Origin: Dyella_B sp035690825
GTDB taxonomy: Bacteria; Pseudomonadota; Gammaproteobacteria; Xanthomonadales; Rhodanobacteraceae
Direction: 5' to 3'
DNA: 64,000 nucleotides
Assembly (NCBI RefSeq): GCF_051954575.1
Contig: NZ_JBQCHP010000065.1
Span: 1 to 64,000 of the forward strand
The notes beneath the pieces are model-generated. The model saw only the letters and a program-made list of their open reading frames with translations, was not told where the DNA came from and did no database searches. This document shows, in pieces, positions 1 through 9,556 of the stretch. A program made the position numbers and the translations under genes. The number at the start of each line of letters is the position of its first letter. The first letter of the stretch is position 1.

Positions 1-24
1 TTAACGGCAGCGCGGCGCTGCACT

Positions 25-110
25 GTAGGTTGGTAGAGGTGTAGCCGAAACCCAACGTCGTCATCCACACGGCGATGTTGGGTTTCGGCCGCGCCTCTAC
101 CCAACCTACG
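25..110. repeat. REP doublet, family A (GTAG head)
   Basis: Two inverted halves, each beginning GTAGGTTGG and containing a stem (CCGAAACCCAAC / GTTGGGTTTCGG). It is a variant of the GTAG-headed palindromes found many times in this window. Bases 111-647 beyond it hold no gene I can support. Confidence 0.75.
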
Positions 111-647
111 ATGTCTCTCGCTGCGTGGAATCGTTCCTGTAGTGATCGCTTTTTTGGCATTCAAATGGGGACAGGAATTGTCCCGTCAGGCCAACTTTTT
201 CGCGCAGGAACAAGCGGAGAAACGCAGGTTGCGCATGCACGCCAGCGCAAGGTTTTGCGTGCAAGTCGTATCACGTTTCCTATACATTTTTCTCTGCATG
301 CTCCTGCGCGACGGACGCTGTGTATGTGTGCGTCTTTTGGGGTCATCGCCAATCAAATCATTTTTTTGTTGCGCTGATGGGTGCGCGACATCGGAAGGTT
401 TTTGCATCACGCATATGCACATGTACCAATTGCGCATCGGCAGGTAGGGGAAACAACGGGCCGAGCGTCTGAATGAAGTGCGGGGAAATACTGCAACGCA
501 ATTTCGTTTTTACGTTGTCTTGAAAAAGCCTCTTCGGGGAAGGGGCGAGGTGGTTGTGTGCATGGATGCAGCGGTTGTACTGAATCGCGGCTTTCGGATG
601 GTCCGAAGTCGTCCTTAATTGCCACTTTGTTTCTGGGGAGAAACTCA

Positions 648-1688
648 ATGCAATCGAAGTTCAAGTTTGCGCTCTTGGCTGGTCTTGTCGCTGCTGTCTG
701 CGTGCCCGCTGCATTTGCGGCACAGGCCGGCGAACAGGTAGGCCCCATCGGAGAGTTGGCGCGCCAGGTATGGCGCGAAAACATCGTGCAGGTTCCGACA
801 CCGGCGGCAGGTTGCTTCCAGGCCGTCTACCCGAGCAATGCCTGGCAGCAGGTGGCGTGCAAGCAGCTGTCGGCGCTGCATACGCATACGCTGCCGGCCA
901 AGGTGAAACAAAACCATCTGCAGCCGGAAACGGCGGGTAACGGCAACGACTACGTGCTGCAGGCGCCCGGCTCGAGCCTTATTTCCAAGACGATCGGCAG
1001 CTTTCCCTCGGTGACCGGTGTGACGTCCGAGCAGGGCGTGGGCGTGGCCGCCTATGGCGATGGCGGCATTCTCGGTCCGAACGAATACTCGCTGCAGATC
1101 AATACGCAGTTCACCTCGACCACATCGGCCTGCAACGGCCATTCGGGCTGCACCGTGTGGCAGCAGGCCGTATATGCACCTGATTACGTGTTATCTGGTT
1201 CGGCCGCGGTGTTCTGGCAGTACTGGCTGATCGGTTATGGCGGAACGAGCTGCCCGAGTGGCTTTGGCAGTGACGGTTCGGGCGACTGCTATCGCAACAG
1301 CAGTTATGTCTCCGCGCCCGACGTTCCCGCTACGCAGCTCGGCAACCTGAAGCTGCAGGGTACGGCCACCTCCGGTGGCAACGATACGGTCACGTTTACC
1401 AGCGGCAGCACTGCCTATAGCGTCAGCGGGAAGGACAGCGTGCTCAAAATTGCAACGGTCTGGAAGCAATCGGAGTTCAACGTGGTCGGCAACGCCGGCG
1501 GCTCGGAAGCGCAGTTCAACAGCGGCTCCTCGATCACCGTGCGCATAGCCGGCACCTACGGCTCCACCACCGCGCCATCGTGCATTGCCAATGACGGCAG
1601 CACCGGCGAAAGCAACAATCTGAATCTGGGGAGTTGCAGCGCCGTCGGTGGTAGCTCGCCATATATCCAGTTCACCGAATCGAACTGA
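648..1688 (+). CDS. Secreted protein of unknown function (346 aa)
   Basis: Start chosen at ATG 648 because GGGGAG lies 8 bases upstream and the product then begins with a textbook signal peptide: MQSKFKFALLAG, a hydrophobic core, then AFAA-QAGE near residue 25. The mature part is rich in Gly, Ser, Thr and Asn with several cysteines (two close pairs near the middle and one pair near the C-terminus), which fits a periplasmic or exported disulphide-bonded protein. I do not recognise a family. It is monocistronic and followed by a strong hairpin terminator. Exported location is well supported; function is unknown. Confidence 0.75.
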   Translation: MQSKFKFALLAGLVAAVCVPAAFAAQAGEQVGPIGELARQVWRENIVQVPTPAAGCFQAVYPSNAWQQVACKQLSALHTHTLPAKVKQNHLQPETAGNGNDYVLQAPGSSLISKTIGSFPSVTGVTSEQGVGVAAYGDGGILGPNEYSLQINTQFTSTTSACNGHSGCTVWQQAVYAPDYVLSGSAAVFWQYWLIGYGGTSCPSGFGSDGSGDCYRNSSYVSAPDVPATQLGNLKLQGTATSGGNDTVTFTSGSTAYSVSGKDSVLKIATVWKQSEFNVVGNAGGSEAQFNSGSSITVRIAGTYGSTTAPSCIANDGSTGESNNLNLGSCSAVGGSSPYIQFTESN

Positions 1689-1711
1689 TAGACGCGTTTT
1701 CAGTGCACACG

Positions 1712-1740
1712 AACCGGGAGAGAAATCTCCCGGTTTTTTT
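1712..1740 (+). terminator. Intrinsic terminator
   Basis: AACCGGGAGA, a GAA loop, TCTCCCGGTT, then a T-run. It ends the secreted-protein gene and lies just beyond the stop of the convergent TonB-dependent receptor gene. Confidence 0.85.
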
Positions 1741-1749
1741 ATGAAGACA

Positions 1750-4416
1750 TCAAAGTTTGAAGTTCAAGCTCACCATGTACGAGCGCCCGTTCTTATAGGT
1801 ATTGAGCGGCGTATTGGGTGTGTTGTCGTACGCGTAGTACGTCTCGTTGAGCAGATTGGTGGCGTTGAACGCCACCTGCAGATGATCGTTGATCTGATAC
1901 GCCACGGACGCATCCAATTCGGTATAGGCATCGGCCATCTGCTTGGCGCCGATCGAGCCGATCTGGGTGAAATAAGGCGACCGCCAGCCGAGATTGACGC
2001 GGATGGTCCAGGGGCCTTGCTCGTAGTACGGCGTCAGGTTGTAGGCGTTCTTCGAGTTGTACGGCAAGTTGTAGCCATTGACCGTATCGGCTTGCGAAAA
2101 AGTGTAGTTCGCGTACACGCCAAAGCCACCCCAGATATCGCCCTGGTAGGTCAGCGAAAGGCCCTTCACCTTGGCGTTGGAGGCGTTGATCGGCAAGGTG
2201 GTCTGGTAGAGCGAGGTTTCGTGCAGGGTGTTGTTGTAGAGCGGCTCCAGCACGGTTTGATAAAGGATGTACTGGGAAATCTTGCGGAAGAACAGCTCGG
2301 CCGAAAGGATGCTCTTGGGCGTGAAGTAGTACTCCAGCGAGCTGTCGAAGTTGGTCGACTTGTAAGGCTTCAAATCCGGATTGCCGCCGGATGCGGTCAA
2401 CGAGATATCCTGCGTGGCCACGTAGGGCGTCATGTTCTGGAAACGCGGGCGCGCAATCACTTTTGCTGCGGCGAAGCGCCACAACAGATCATCCGTGATG
2501 TTGTAGGCGAAATTGAAGGATGGCAGCCAATCGTGATAGCTGTGGGCCACGCTCAATGGCGCATATTGGTTGCCGCTGCCCAGATAGGTGTAACCGTCCA
2601 CCGTGTCGCGCGTGTAGACGTAGCGCACGCCCACGTTGCCGCGATATTTGTCACCGGAGAAATTGCCCTGCACGTACGCAGCGCGCGTGTGCTCCTGGAT
2701 GCTGTAGCTGCCGGAGGGCACGAAGGACAGATCGTTCGCGCCCGGCAAGCTGTTTATATAGCTTTGGATGGCGCCGGAACCGATCGTGGTCCAGTCGCGC
2801 ATGGTCGGCGTGGAGGGCAGGCCGGACAGGAAATTGCCCGGCGTACTGCCACCGGCGAATGGCGCCAGCGTCAATGGGTCGGCGGGGTTGGGATCCTGTA
2901 TCGACGGCAGGTTGGAGTTGTAGTCGTTCTGGCCGTTCGCATGATTGGTGGCCTTGATGCCGGCCTGGATCTGCGTGAACGGACCGAGATTGAGGTCATG
3001 GCTGAAGTCGAATTGCGCATAGCGTTCGCGATCATAGGTAGGTGCGTAATTGAGACCATCGGCATCCAGGTTGGCGGCCTCGGCATCGGTGCCGGGAAAG
3101 TCGTAGTTGATTAGCGGACCATGGCCGTTGAGCGTCCAGTTGTATGGCGCGAGCGTCTTGAACGAAAGAAAATAAATGCCATCGGAACCGCCGCGCGATT
3201 GGGTGTAGCCGATCTGTCCGGATGCGTCCCAGCCTTCGCCGTACCAGTCCGCGCGCAGGTGGAAGCTTTCGGTCTTGATCTTGGTGTTGCGGTAATAGCC
3301 GTCCAGATGCGTGGGCGCGCCAGGCCCGTAGCTGCCGCTGGTGGCCAGGCCGTTGTCGGGGCCGATGGCAAGCGCGTCCTGCGCATTGTCGCCCCAGTAG
3401 GCATAGCGGCTCTGGTTGTAGTTGTTGAGGTTGTCCTGCGAATACAGGCCGGTGAAGTTCAGGTCGAAGTTCTTGTTCGGTTTCCACTCGATGCCGGTCT
3501 GCACGCCATTGCGCTTGCGCTGCTGCTGGAACCAGGCGGTGTTCGCCGACGTGGGGTACATGCCGTGCGCATCGGGCGAGACCTGGCTGGGCGGAAAGTA
3601 ATGGTTGCCGCCGGGACGCGCGCTGGCGTCGGCGGGATCGTTGAACTCTTGATAGCCAAAAATTTCCGTGCCGTAGCGATCGACGATGCGATCGTCGTGC
3701 ATCAACGTGCCGAGTATGCCGAAGGTGTCGCTGGCATTCTTCCAACTGTAAAGTACCGATGCATTCGGTTTGCCGCGTTCGGCGTTGCCGTTGTAGCCGT
3801 AGCTCACCGTGCCGGTAAGCGTGTTCGCTTTCAGGTCCAGCGGCCGGCGCGTATTCACGATCACGGTGCCGCCGATGCTGCCTTCGTCGATGCGCGCTTG
3901 CGGCGTTTTATAGACCTCCGCGGTGCCTATGATCTGCGGCGACAGCATGGTGTAGTCGAACGAGCGGCTGTCCGGGTTATCCGGATCGCCGGCCCAGTTG
4001 GTGGAAGCCAGCGTCTGTCCGTTGAGCAACAGGCGATTCAACGCCGGATCGGTGCCGAGAATGCTTACGCGCTCGCCTTCGCCGAAGGTGCGGTCCACGG
4101 TGATGCCGGGCAGGTGCGAAAGCGATTCGGCCACGTTGTTGTCGGGAAATTTGCCGACGTCTTCGGCCGTGATGGCATCGACGATGGAATCGGCGTTGCG
4201 CTTGATGTCCAGCGATTTTTCCAGGCTCGCGCGGTAACCGGTAACGGTCACCGCCGTCAGCGTCTGGGCCGGCTTGCCGTTGGTGTTGCGCTTGGCGTCT
4301 TGCGTGGAACCGTTTGGCTGCGCCTGGTTCGCGTTGGCGTCGTCTTGCGACCATGCGTGGGCGCTCAACATCAGCGTGGCGGCGATGGCTGCCGAAAGCA
4401 TACGTTTGCAATGCAT
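1750..4416 (-). CDS. TonB-dependent receptor
   Basis: An 888-residue outer-membrane transporter precursor. It has a signal peptide (MHCKRMLSAAIAATLMLSAHAWSQ), a TonB-box-like LTAVTVTGYRAS segment near residue 55, and a plug domain with typical motifs (NVAESLSHLPGITVDR, RLLLNGQTL, GSIGGTVIVNTRRPLD). A long aromatic-rich beta-barrel ends in VSLNFKL. Length and motifs match the large receptor family expanded in Xanthomonas and Caulobacter, which import glycans, siderophores or other substrates using TonB energy. The substrate cannot be read from sequence and no substrate-specific enzyme genes adjoin it. The upstream region is unusually rich in hairpins, which may bear on control. Confidence 0.93.
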   Translation of the reverse strand: MHCKRMLSAAIAATLMLSAHAWSQDDANANQAQPNGSTQDAKRNTNGKPAQTLTAVTVTGYRASLEKSLDIKRNADSIVDAITAEDVGKFPDNNVAESLSHLPGITVDRTFGEGERVSILGTDPALNRLLLNGQTLASTNWAGDPDNPDSRSFDYTMLSPQIIGTAEVYKTPQARIDEGSIGGTVIVNTRRPLDLKANTLTGTVSYGYNGNAERGKPNASVLYSWKNASDTFGILGTLMHDDRIVDRYGTEIFGYQEFNDPADASARPGGNHYFPPSQVSPDAHGMYPTSANTAWFQQQRKRNGVQTGIEWKPNKNFDLNFTGLYSQDNLNNYNQSRYAYWGDNAQDALAIGPDNGLATSGSYGPGAPTHLDGYYRNTKIKTESFHLRADWYGEGWDASGQIGYTQSRGGSDGIYFLSFKTLAPYNWTLNGHGPLINYDFPGTDAEAANLDADGLNYAPTYDRERYAQFDFSHDLNLGPFTQIQAGIKATNHANGQNDYNSNLPSIQDPNPADPLTLAPFAGGSTPGNFLSGLPSTPTMRDWTTIGSGAIQSYINSLPGANDLSFVPSGSYSIQEHTRAAYVQGNFSGDKYRGNVGVRYVYTRDTVDGYTYLGSGNQYAPLSVAHSYHDWLPSFNFAYNITDDLLWRFAAAKVIARPRFQNMTPYVATQDISLTASGGNPDLKPYKSTNFDSSLEYYFTPKSILSAELFFRKISQYILYQTVLEPLYNNTLHETSLYQTTLPINASNAKVKGLSLTYQGDIWGGFGVYANYTFSQADTVNGYNLPYNSKNAYNLTPYYEQGPWTIRVNLGWRSPYFTQIGSIGAKQMADAYTELDASVAYQINDHLQVAFNATNLLNETYYAYDNTPNTPLNTYKNGRSYMVSLNFKL

Positions 4417-4461
4417 CTTAAGTTTATCCCCTGCCTGTTGGCTGGCATGTCAGGAGCTCGC

Positions 4462-4614
4462 GCGCCGTTTTTAGGGCGCACGAACCCACCCAAGGCCATG
4501 GACGCCATGGCCATCCCTTTTCGTTTTTCAGGAATGTGCAGCTACTGCCGGTATGGGTGGAGGCGCTGCGTTGGCCTCCGCCACGTCTATAAAAAACCTC
4601 CGCCGTCAGCGGCG
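4462..4614 (-). promoter_or_regulatory. Hairpin-rich leader candidate upstream of the TonB-dependent receptor
   Basis: Reading toward the receptor there are four successive perfect hairpins: 4614-4601 (CGCCG, loop CTGA, CGGCG) followed within five bases by T6, which looks like an attenuator; 4579-4559 (GGAGGC...GCCTCC); 4512-4494 (GGCCATGG, 3-nt loop, CCATGGCC); and 4479-4462 (GCGCC...GGCGC). No known riboswitch consensus was recognised. The transcription start is unknown, so a leader RNA is a hypothesis. Confidence 0.35.
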
Positions 4615-5165
4615 AGCTGGGTTGTCCCATCCTCGCCTTTGGTGAAGAGCGGCGTAAGCAATAAGCCAGAAAAAAAGCACTGTCAATCAAAACTTGTCAC
4701 GATCTAAATTCAGCTACGTGATGAATAAGTGTATGAATTGACAGGCATGCAGCCGTTGATTGCATTGCAGTGCAAAACGGAAACTTGGAACGATCCAATA
4801 ATCCGACTTTTTCAGCTGTTGCGATGCGCAAGGAACAACGAAAAAATGCATACGTAAATGGGAGCAGGGGAAATTCGTGCATGCCGGGCGCGTTCGAATC
4901 TGTTCACGCAAGTGACGCATCAGGGTCATCTTGCGCTCGCTCAATAGTCTGAAGTCGCCATGCTTCCGGCCCGATCACACGGACTGGATGATCATCCGGC
5001 GCTAAAGATTTTGCGATGCATGCCGATCTCGCTACGGGTATCAAGCATGAGGATGTCGCTCATCGCATGAACATGGCCATGCATGGCTGGATAGGGACGT
5101 CGCCTAACCTGCGTCGTGGTGCGATGCATTTCGTATGAGGTTCCCCGCAAGCGTGGGGCTAATGA
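4615..5165. other. Intergenic, no gene seen
   Basis: About 550 bases between the divergent receptor and diguanylate cyclase genes, visibly more AT-rich than the flanks around 4670-4860. It probably holds both promoters. I looked for a c-di-GMP riboswitch upstream of 5166 and did not find the conserved core. Confidence 0.4.
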
Positions 5166-6431
5166 ATGTCCTGGAAAGAACTCCCTGATTTGCTGGCGGT
5201 TGGATTGCTGATCTACGCATTCGTAACCGTGTCGCGGCCAGCCGGCAACATGACCACCCGTTTGTGGCTGGTCGGCTGGATCTGCATCGAAGTGCACTTC
5301 GCCGCTTATTCGTTTCTCGACCTTCCCGGTGTCGGCGGCGTGCTGGCCGACATGCTCGGTACGGCCTCCTTGGTGTGGTGCGCGGCGCTTTTCTGCTGCT
5401 CGCTGGACGCCCGGCCTGCGCAGTGGGGCAGCCGCGTGCTGTATGGCGCGCTGGCCCTGGTGTACACGCTCTACATCGTGCTGGCCTCGCTACCCGCGCC
5501 GCCACTGCGGCCGTTGATGGTGGCGGCGGCCAATCTGTTCGCTTTGGTGCCTTTGACGATCGTGATGGTGACGCCGCGCGCCGAACGCCCGGCCAGCCGG
5601 TGGATCGCGGTGATACTCAACGCGGCGCTCGCCGTGGCCTTGCTGGGCTGGCAGTTCTCCAAACATGGCCCGGACCTGATGGTGGTGTTGCCGCTGTTCG
5701 TGGCCTACTTCACCTGCGGCCTGCAGTTCGCGTTTTCTGACCAGCGCAAGACCGGCGGATTCGTGGTGACCTTGCTGGGCCTGCTGGCGTGGTCGCTGGT
5801 GTTTCCATTAGGCATGGCCTTCGACGTGTTCTGGCCGACGGTGCAAGTGGGCGCCGAAGTATGGAACCTGCCCAAATACCTGGTGGCCGTAGGCATGATC
5901 CTGCTGTTGCTGGAAGGCCAATTGACACGCAACCAGCATCTGGCCCAGCACGATGCATTGACCGGCTTGCCCAATCGCCGCCTGTTCCAGGACCGCATCA
6001 GTCGTGCGGTAGAACGCGCACGTCAGCGCAATGCCTGCATGGCCATGCTGGCCATCGACCTGGATGGCTTCAAGCAGGTGAACGACACCATGGGCCATCA
6101 CGTGGGCGATGAAGTGCTGCAGCAAGTGGCGCATCTGTTCATCGCTCGCCTGCGTCGGGTCGACACGCTGGCGCGTACCGGCGGCGACGAATTCTCGGTA
6201 GTGCTCGAAGGCCCCATCACGCGCCATGAAGCCGCCGGCGTCGCCAGCGCCCTGCGCCAACTGCTGGAGACGCCGTTGACGGTGGCGGGGCAGACCATGC
6301 GGATCGGCGCCAGCATCGGCCTGGCCGTATTTCCGGATGATGCGCAAACACCGGAAAGCTTGTGCATTCTGGCCGATGGGCGGATGTATACGGCCAAGCG
6401 CAATGGTGGCGGTGCGGTGCAGGTGAGTTGA
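5166..6431 (+). CDS. Membrane-bound diguanylate cyclase
   Basis: A 421-residue protein. About seven hydrophobic segments span residues 8-250 and form a membrane sensor region with no recognised MASE consensus. A GGDEF domain follows from about 262 (HDALTGLPNRR) with an intact active site GGDEF at 339-343 and an RxxD inhibitory site (R330-D333) just upstream. It should make c-di-GMP from two GTP and be subject to product inhibition. The ATG is preceded by GTGGGGCTA. The gene is monocistronic. The signal sensed is unknown. Confidence 0.9.
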   Translation: MSWKELPDLLAVGLLIYAFVTVSRPAGNMTTRLWLVGWICIEVHFAAYSFLDLPGVGGVLADMLGTASLVWCAALFCCSLDARPAQWGSRVLYGALALVYTLYIVLASLPAPPLRPLMVAAANLFALVPLTIVMVTPRAERPASRWIAVILNAALAVALLGWQFSKHGPDLMVVLPLFVAYFTCGLQFAFSDQRKTGGFVVTLLGLLAWSLVFPLGMAFDVFWPTVQVGAEVWNLPKYLVAVGMILLLLEGQLTRNQHLAQHDALTGLPNRRLFQDRISRAVERARQRNACMAMLAIDLDGFKQVNDTMGHHVGDEVLQQVAHLFIARLRRVDTLARTGGDEFSVVLEGPITRHEAAGVASALRQLLETPLTVAGQTMRIGASIGLAVFPDDAQTPESLCILADGRMYTAKRNGGGAVQVS

Positions 6432-6464
6432 CGGTTGCGAGCCGGCGTTTGCCGCGGGCGCGCG

Positions 6465-6830
6465 CTACGCCAACTGTTCGTCGAGGCTGCGCGTCTGCGG
6501 CGTCAGTTCATCGCCCGTATGCTTGGTCGATGCCGGCTCGATCAACACGATCCAGCATTCCTCTTCGGCGACCGGATTGTGCCGAACGCCGCGCGGCACG
6601 GTAAAGAAATCCCCTTCCTTGAGCTCGACGACCTGCTGCTCCAGCTCGATACGCATGCAGCCTTTCACCACATAGAACAGCTCGTCCTCGGTATCGTGCG
6701 CATGCCATACCAGATGGCCTTTGAGCTTCGCCACCTTGAGCAACTGATCGTTGACGCGACCGACCACTTTCGGGGACCAGTAATCGGTGACGCGGTCGAA
6801 GGCTTGCAATAAGTTTTGGGGTTGGAACAT
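6465..6830 (-). CDS. Cupin-domain protein
   Basis: A 121-residue single-domain cupin. The metal-binding motif 1 is H43-A-H45-D-T-E49-D-E (GHLVWHAHDTEDELFYVVKG) and motif 2 is PRGVRHNPV. Start placed at ATG 6830 because GGTGGAG sits about eight bases upstream. The size matches small cytosolic cupins often annotated as mannose-6-phosphate isomerase-like, but there is no evidence for isomerase activity. It stands alone. The substrate is unknown. Confidence 0.85.
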   Translation of the reverse strand: MFQPQNLLQAFDRVTDYWSPKVVGRVNDQLLKVAKLKGHLVWHAHDTEDELFYVVKGCMRIELEQQVVELKEGDFFTVPRGVRHNPVAEEECWIVLIEPASTKHTGDELTPQTRSLDEQLA

Positions 6831-7320
6831 GGTGGGCTCCACCTGGGAAACGGAGTATTTGCAATTATGCATGCACGGAAGGGCATGGAACTTGTGCGGG
6901 GGGCAAAGCGATGTGGGCACGATAGAAAGTCGCTTGCGCGAACCCGCGCATCGCAGCGCGTAACTTGCGTAGATAGGCTTTGTCTCAAAACGGTCATTCA
7001 CGCTTTCATCATTGCTGAGCGCAACGCTCGCGCCGCTACACATTTTCGGAAAGTTATGCACAAAAACGGAAATCCGGGCGCTTTTGTGCGGCAGTTCTTA
7101 TTTATCGTACTTAACCGTTCGTAGCATCGATCACCAAGGTTGTTTGAAAAGCAGGCGTGTGCATTCGCTGCGAAAGCTGGGCGGATGCGCATTTCGGCCT
7201 GGCGCAAAGTTCGATTGCGTTGGTTTGCTTTGAGCCATCGACATCATTCTCGGGCTCGCCATAACGCTTGGGCCGCGAGTCATTGCTTGTGCCACGCAGG
7301 AAAATAGCAGGGGGTTTTTC
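6831..7320. other. Intergenic, no gene seen
   Basis: About 490 bases between divergent genes with no convincing ribosome-binding site/ORF pair, RNA gene or repeat. It ends with the AGGGGG ribosome-binding site of the ThDP enzyme. Confidence 0.4.
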
Positions 7321-9051
7321 ATGGTTATCGTCGAACCACGGATTGGCTACGAGCGCCTGCTCGATGCCTTGAGGGAATGGGGCGTCAGCGTTTGCTCCGG
7401 CGTAACGGGTGGCGGCCTGGTTCATCTGCTGAAGCACATGGATCCTTATATCCCCCAACGCACTCGCAGCGGGGAGCTGGAATTCTTTACGATCGGCGAA
7501 TACGTGGCAGGCTTTATCCCGCTTGGGCACTACCTTGCGACCGGTGAAATCGCCGCTGCTGCCGCCACGACGGGCGCCGCAAGCAAGCTTTTGCTATGCG
7601 GCCTGAGCGATGCGAAGCTGCACAACATTCCGGCCGTGTATCTCATTGCCGCAACGCCATCGAGCATGACGTTTCAATCGCCGCTGCAGGACACCACCGA
7701 ATCGGGCAGCAATATGATCGGCCAGCTCATGGCTGAGCTTCCGCAAGGCACGTTTGTGCTGGATGACATCGAGTCGCTGGATGAGCAGCTTGCGGCTGTG
7801 TGGGAGCAATTGAATCAATCCAAGCCCGTAGCGCTCGTTCTCCCGCCGGATGCCCTGTCGGAAATGACATCCCCGGCATTCGATACCGATATGCGTGTGC
7901 GTCCGCGGGATGCCGTTGAGCGCGAACGTCCGTCTGCATTTCTCCAGCACCATCTTTCACACAGGCGAAAGGGCCGCATCGTCGTCATGGCGGGCGACGA
8001 GGCGGCGCGTTATCCGGATCTGCCTTATCTGACCACACGGCTTTGCGAGGTGCTCAAGGCGCCCATCCTGTGGAGTATCAATGGCGCCAATGCGGTATCC
8101 AGAAACAATCCCTATGGATACGGTTATCTGGGTTTTGGCGGAAACGACCGTGCTGCAGAGCTTTGGGATGATTTGAACGAGCACGACCTGCTCATAACCA
8201 TCGGTTATTGCGCAGATGAATACACCACCAATTTTTCTCCGGCCAAGGCGGGCCTGGTCTGGAACATCACGGCCAGCGCATATCTGTATGGGAGCGCGCA
8301 TGGCAGTTTTCGCCATCAAGTAGCGGGGGAATTCCAGCAAACGGTGGGTGATGTCGCAGCGATTCTGCGGGAAACCATTCTCTGGTGCCAGGCGCATCCG
8401 CAGATCTGCAACGAGGAGTCGCCGGTTTATCCGGATCTCAACACCCACGCCTTTGAACGCGCACGCGGTAACGCTGTGGACATTGCGGCCTTCTACGAAA
8501 AGCTCGACGGCTTGTGGCAGCCCGACAGCGTGGGCTTTGACGATGTATGCCTGGCGTACAAGGATCGTCAATACGTCACCCAGCGTCCGCATCCGTACGC
8601 GAAGATGTACTCCTTGTATCGCGGCTCTGCCATGGGCGGTGCCTACGGCCTCGGGCTTGGCGCAAAAATCGCTTCGCCCGGCAAGCATGTTTTCGTGTTT
8701 TCCGGCGACGGTTGCTTTCGGCTCTATGGCGGATGCCTGATGGAAGCTAGGCAACTGGGCATTACCTTGTTCGTGCTGGACAATGCCAGCTACGGGATCG
8801 TGGAGCAGGGGCTTTCCAAGGTGCTGCCAGATACGCCTGCACGGCGATATCACGGTGAGCTCGAGCGCATGGATTTTGCAGCCATGGCGCGCGCATGCGG
8901 CTGGCTGAGCGTGCGGCTTTCCCCAGATTTGAGCAATCTTTCCGACATCATGCGCGAGGCCTATCGGCAAGATCGTCCGTCCATGCTGGTCGAGGTGCCG
9001 ATTGACAGTCACCAGATCGTGGGCCCCAATCCTCGCTTGAAGAACCTGTAG
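7321..9051 (+). CDS. Thiamine-diphosphate-dependent enzyme (acetolactate synthase/decarboxylase-like)
   Basis: A 576-residue protein with the three-domain ThDP-enzyme layout. The N-terminal PYR domain has a candidate catalytic glutamate E60 (FFTIGEYVAGF). A central domain lies at about 200-350. The C-terminal PP domain carries the cofactor/metal motif GDG at 462-464 and N488 (VLDNASYGIVEQ). AGGGGG precedes the ATG. It would act on a 2-keto acid (decarboxylation or carboligation), but the sequence is too divergent from classical acetolactate synthase, benzoylformate or indolepyruvate decarboxylases for me to name a substrate. It is followed 52 bases later by a MEKHLA-domain gene, probably in one operon. 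Base composition is a little more AT-rich than most neighbours. Confidence 0.85.
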   Translation: MVIVEPRIGYERLLDALREWGVSVCSGVTGGGLVHLLKHMDPYIPQRTRSGELEFFTIGEYVAGFIPLGHYLATGEIAAAAATTGAASKLLLCGLSDAKLHNIPAVYLIAATPSSMTFQSPLQDTTESGSNMIGQLMAELPQGTFVLDDIESLDEQLAAVWEQLNQSKPVALVLPPDALSEMTSPAFDTDMRVRPRDAVERERPSAFLQHHLSHRRKGRIVVMAGDEAARYPDLPYLTTRLCEVLKAPILWSINGANAVSRNNPYGYGYLGFGGNDRAAELWDDLNEHDLLITIGYCADEYTTNFSPAKAGLVWNITASAYLYGSAHGSFRHQVAGEFQQTVGDVAAILRETILWCQAHPQICNEESPVYPDLNTHAFERARGNAVDIAAFYEKLDGLWQPDSVGFDDVCLAYKDRQYVTQRPHPYAKMYSLYRGSAMGGAYGLGLGAKIASPGKHVFVFSGDGCFRLYGGCLMEARQLGITLFVLDNASYGIVEQGLSKVLPDTPARRYHGELERMDFAAMARACGWLSVRLSPDLSNLSDIMREAYRQDRPSMLVEVPIDSHQIVGPNPRLKNL

Positions 9052-9103
9052 CGCGAACAGTGGCGCGGCTTCGTGCCATCCCATCGTCAAATATACGTAC
9101 TCC

Positions 9104-9550
9104 ATGAATATCCCCACCGCAGCTTCCACGCTCTATCGCTTGCTCGCAGACAGCTATTCCCACTGGCTCAAGCAGCCGCTGGTCAGTCCGGGGTTGACGG
9201 ATGAGCAGGCGGCGCGTTGGCTTTACGAAGAGGCGCCTTTCGGATTGCTGGCGCATGACACGTGCGCGGACCCTGTGTTTATCTACGGCAACGTTTTTGC
9301 GCAACGCTGCTTCGAATATGCCTGGGATGAATTGATGCCGCTTCCCTCCCGACTGTCGGCGCCACCGCAGCAAGTGCAGGGTAGAAGGGAGTTTCTGGAG
9401 CAGGTCAGCAAGCAGGGTTTTGCAACCGGCTATCGCGGGCTGCGTATCAGCAAGTCGGCGCGTACGTTCTGGATCAACGATGGGGTCGTCTGGCAACTGG
9501 TCGATCAGGCAGGCGTATTGCGCGGGCAGGCTGCATTGTTCAGGACATAG
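9104..9550 (+). CDS. MEKHLA domain-containing protein
   Basis: A 148-residue protein matching the PAS-like MEKHLA domain over nearly its full length: LLADSYSHWL, AARWLYEEAPFGLLAHDTCADPVFIYGN, the LPSRLSAPP segment, then GFATGYRGLRISKSARTFWI and a C-terminal GQAALF. Bacterial stand-alone MEKHLA proteins are of uncertain function, with sensing or small-ligand binding presumed from the PAS fold. It lies 52 bases after the ThDP enzyme on the same strand, so a joint role is likely but unproven. Confidence 0.85.
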   Translation: MNIPTAASTLYRLLADSYSHWLKQPLVSPGLTDEQAARWLYEEAPFGLLAHDTCADPVFIYGNVFAQRCFEYAWDELMPLPSRLSAPPQQVQGRREFLEQVSKQGFATGYRGLRISKSARTFWINDGVVWQLVDQAGVLRGQAALFRT

Positions 9551-9556
9551 TGCGTT

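Noticed and set aside
1648..3114. Long open frame opposite the TonB-dependent receptor gene
   Set aside because: Mirror of a high-GC coding strand. The receptor on the minus strand has full family motifs, a signal peptide and a start site; the + frame shows low-complexity Arg/Val/Gly/His composition and no ribosome-binding site.
4424..4690. 88-codon minus-strand frame upstream of the TonB-dependent receptor
   Set aside because: It overlaps the hairpin-rich segment, lacks a clear ribosome-binding site and has unusual Trp/Pro/Arg composition. It is better explained as structured non-coding leader, though a leader peptide cannot be excluded.
5000..5165. c-di-GMP riboswitch upstream of the diguanylate cyclase
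   Set aside because: The conserved GEMM core and tetraloop/receptor sequences were not found.
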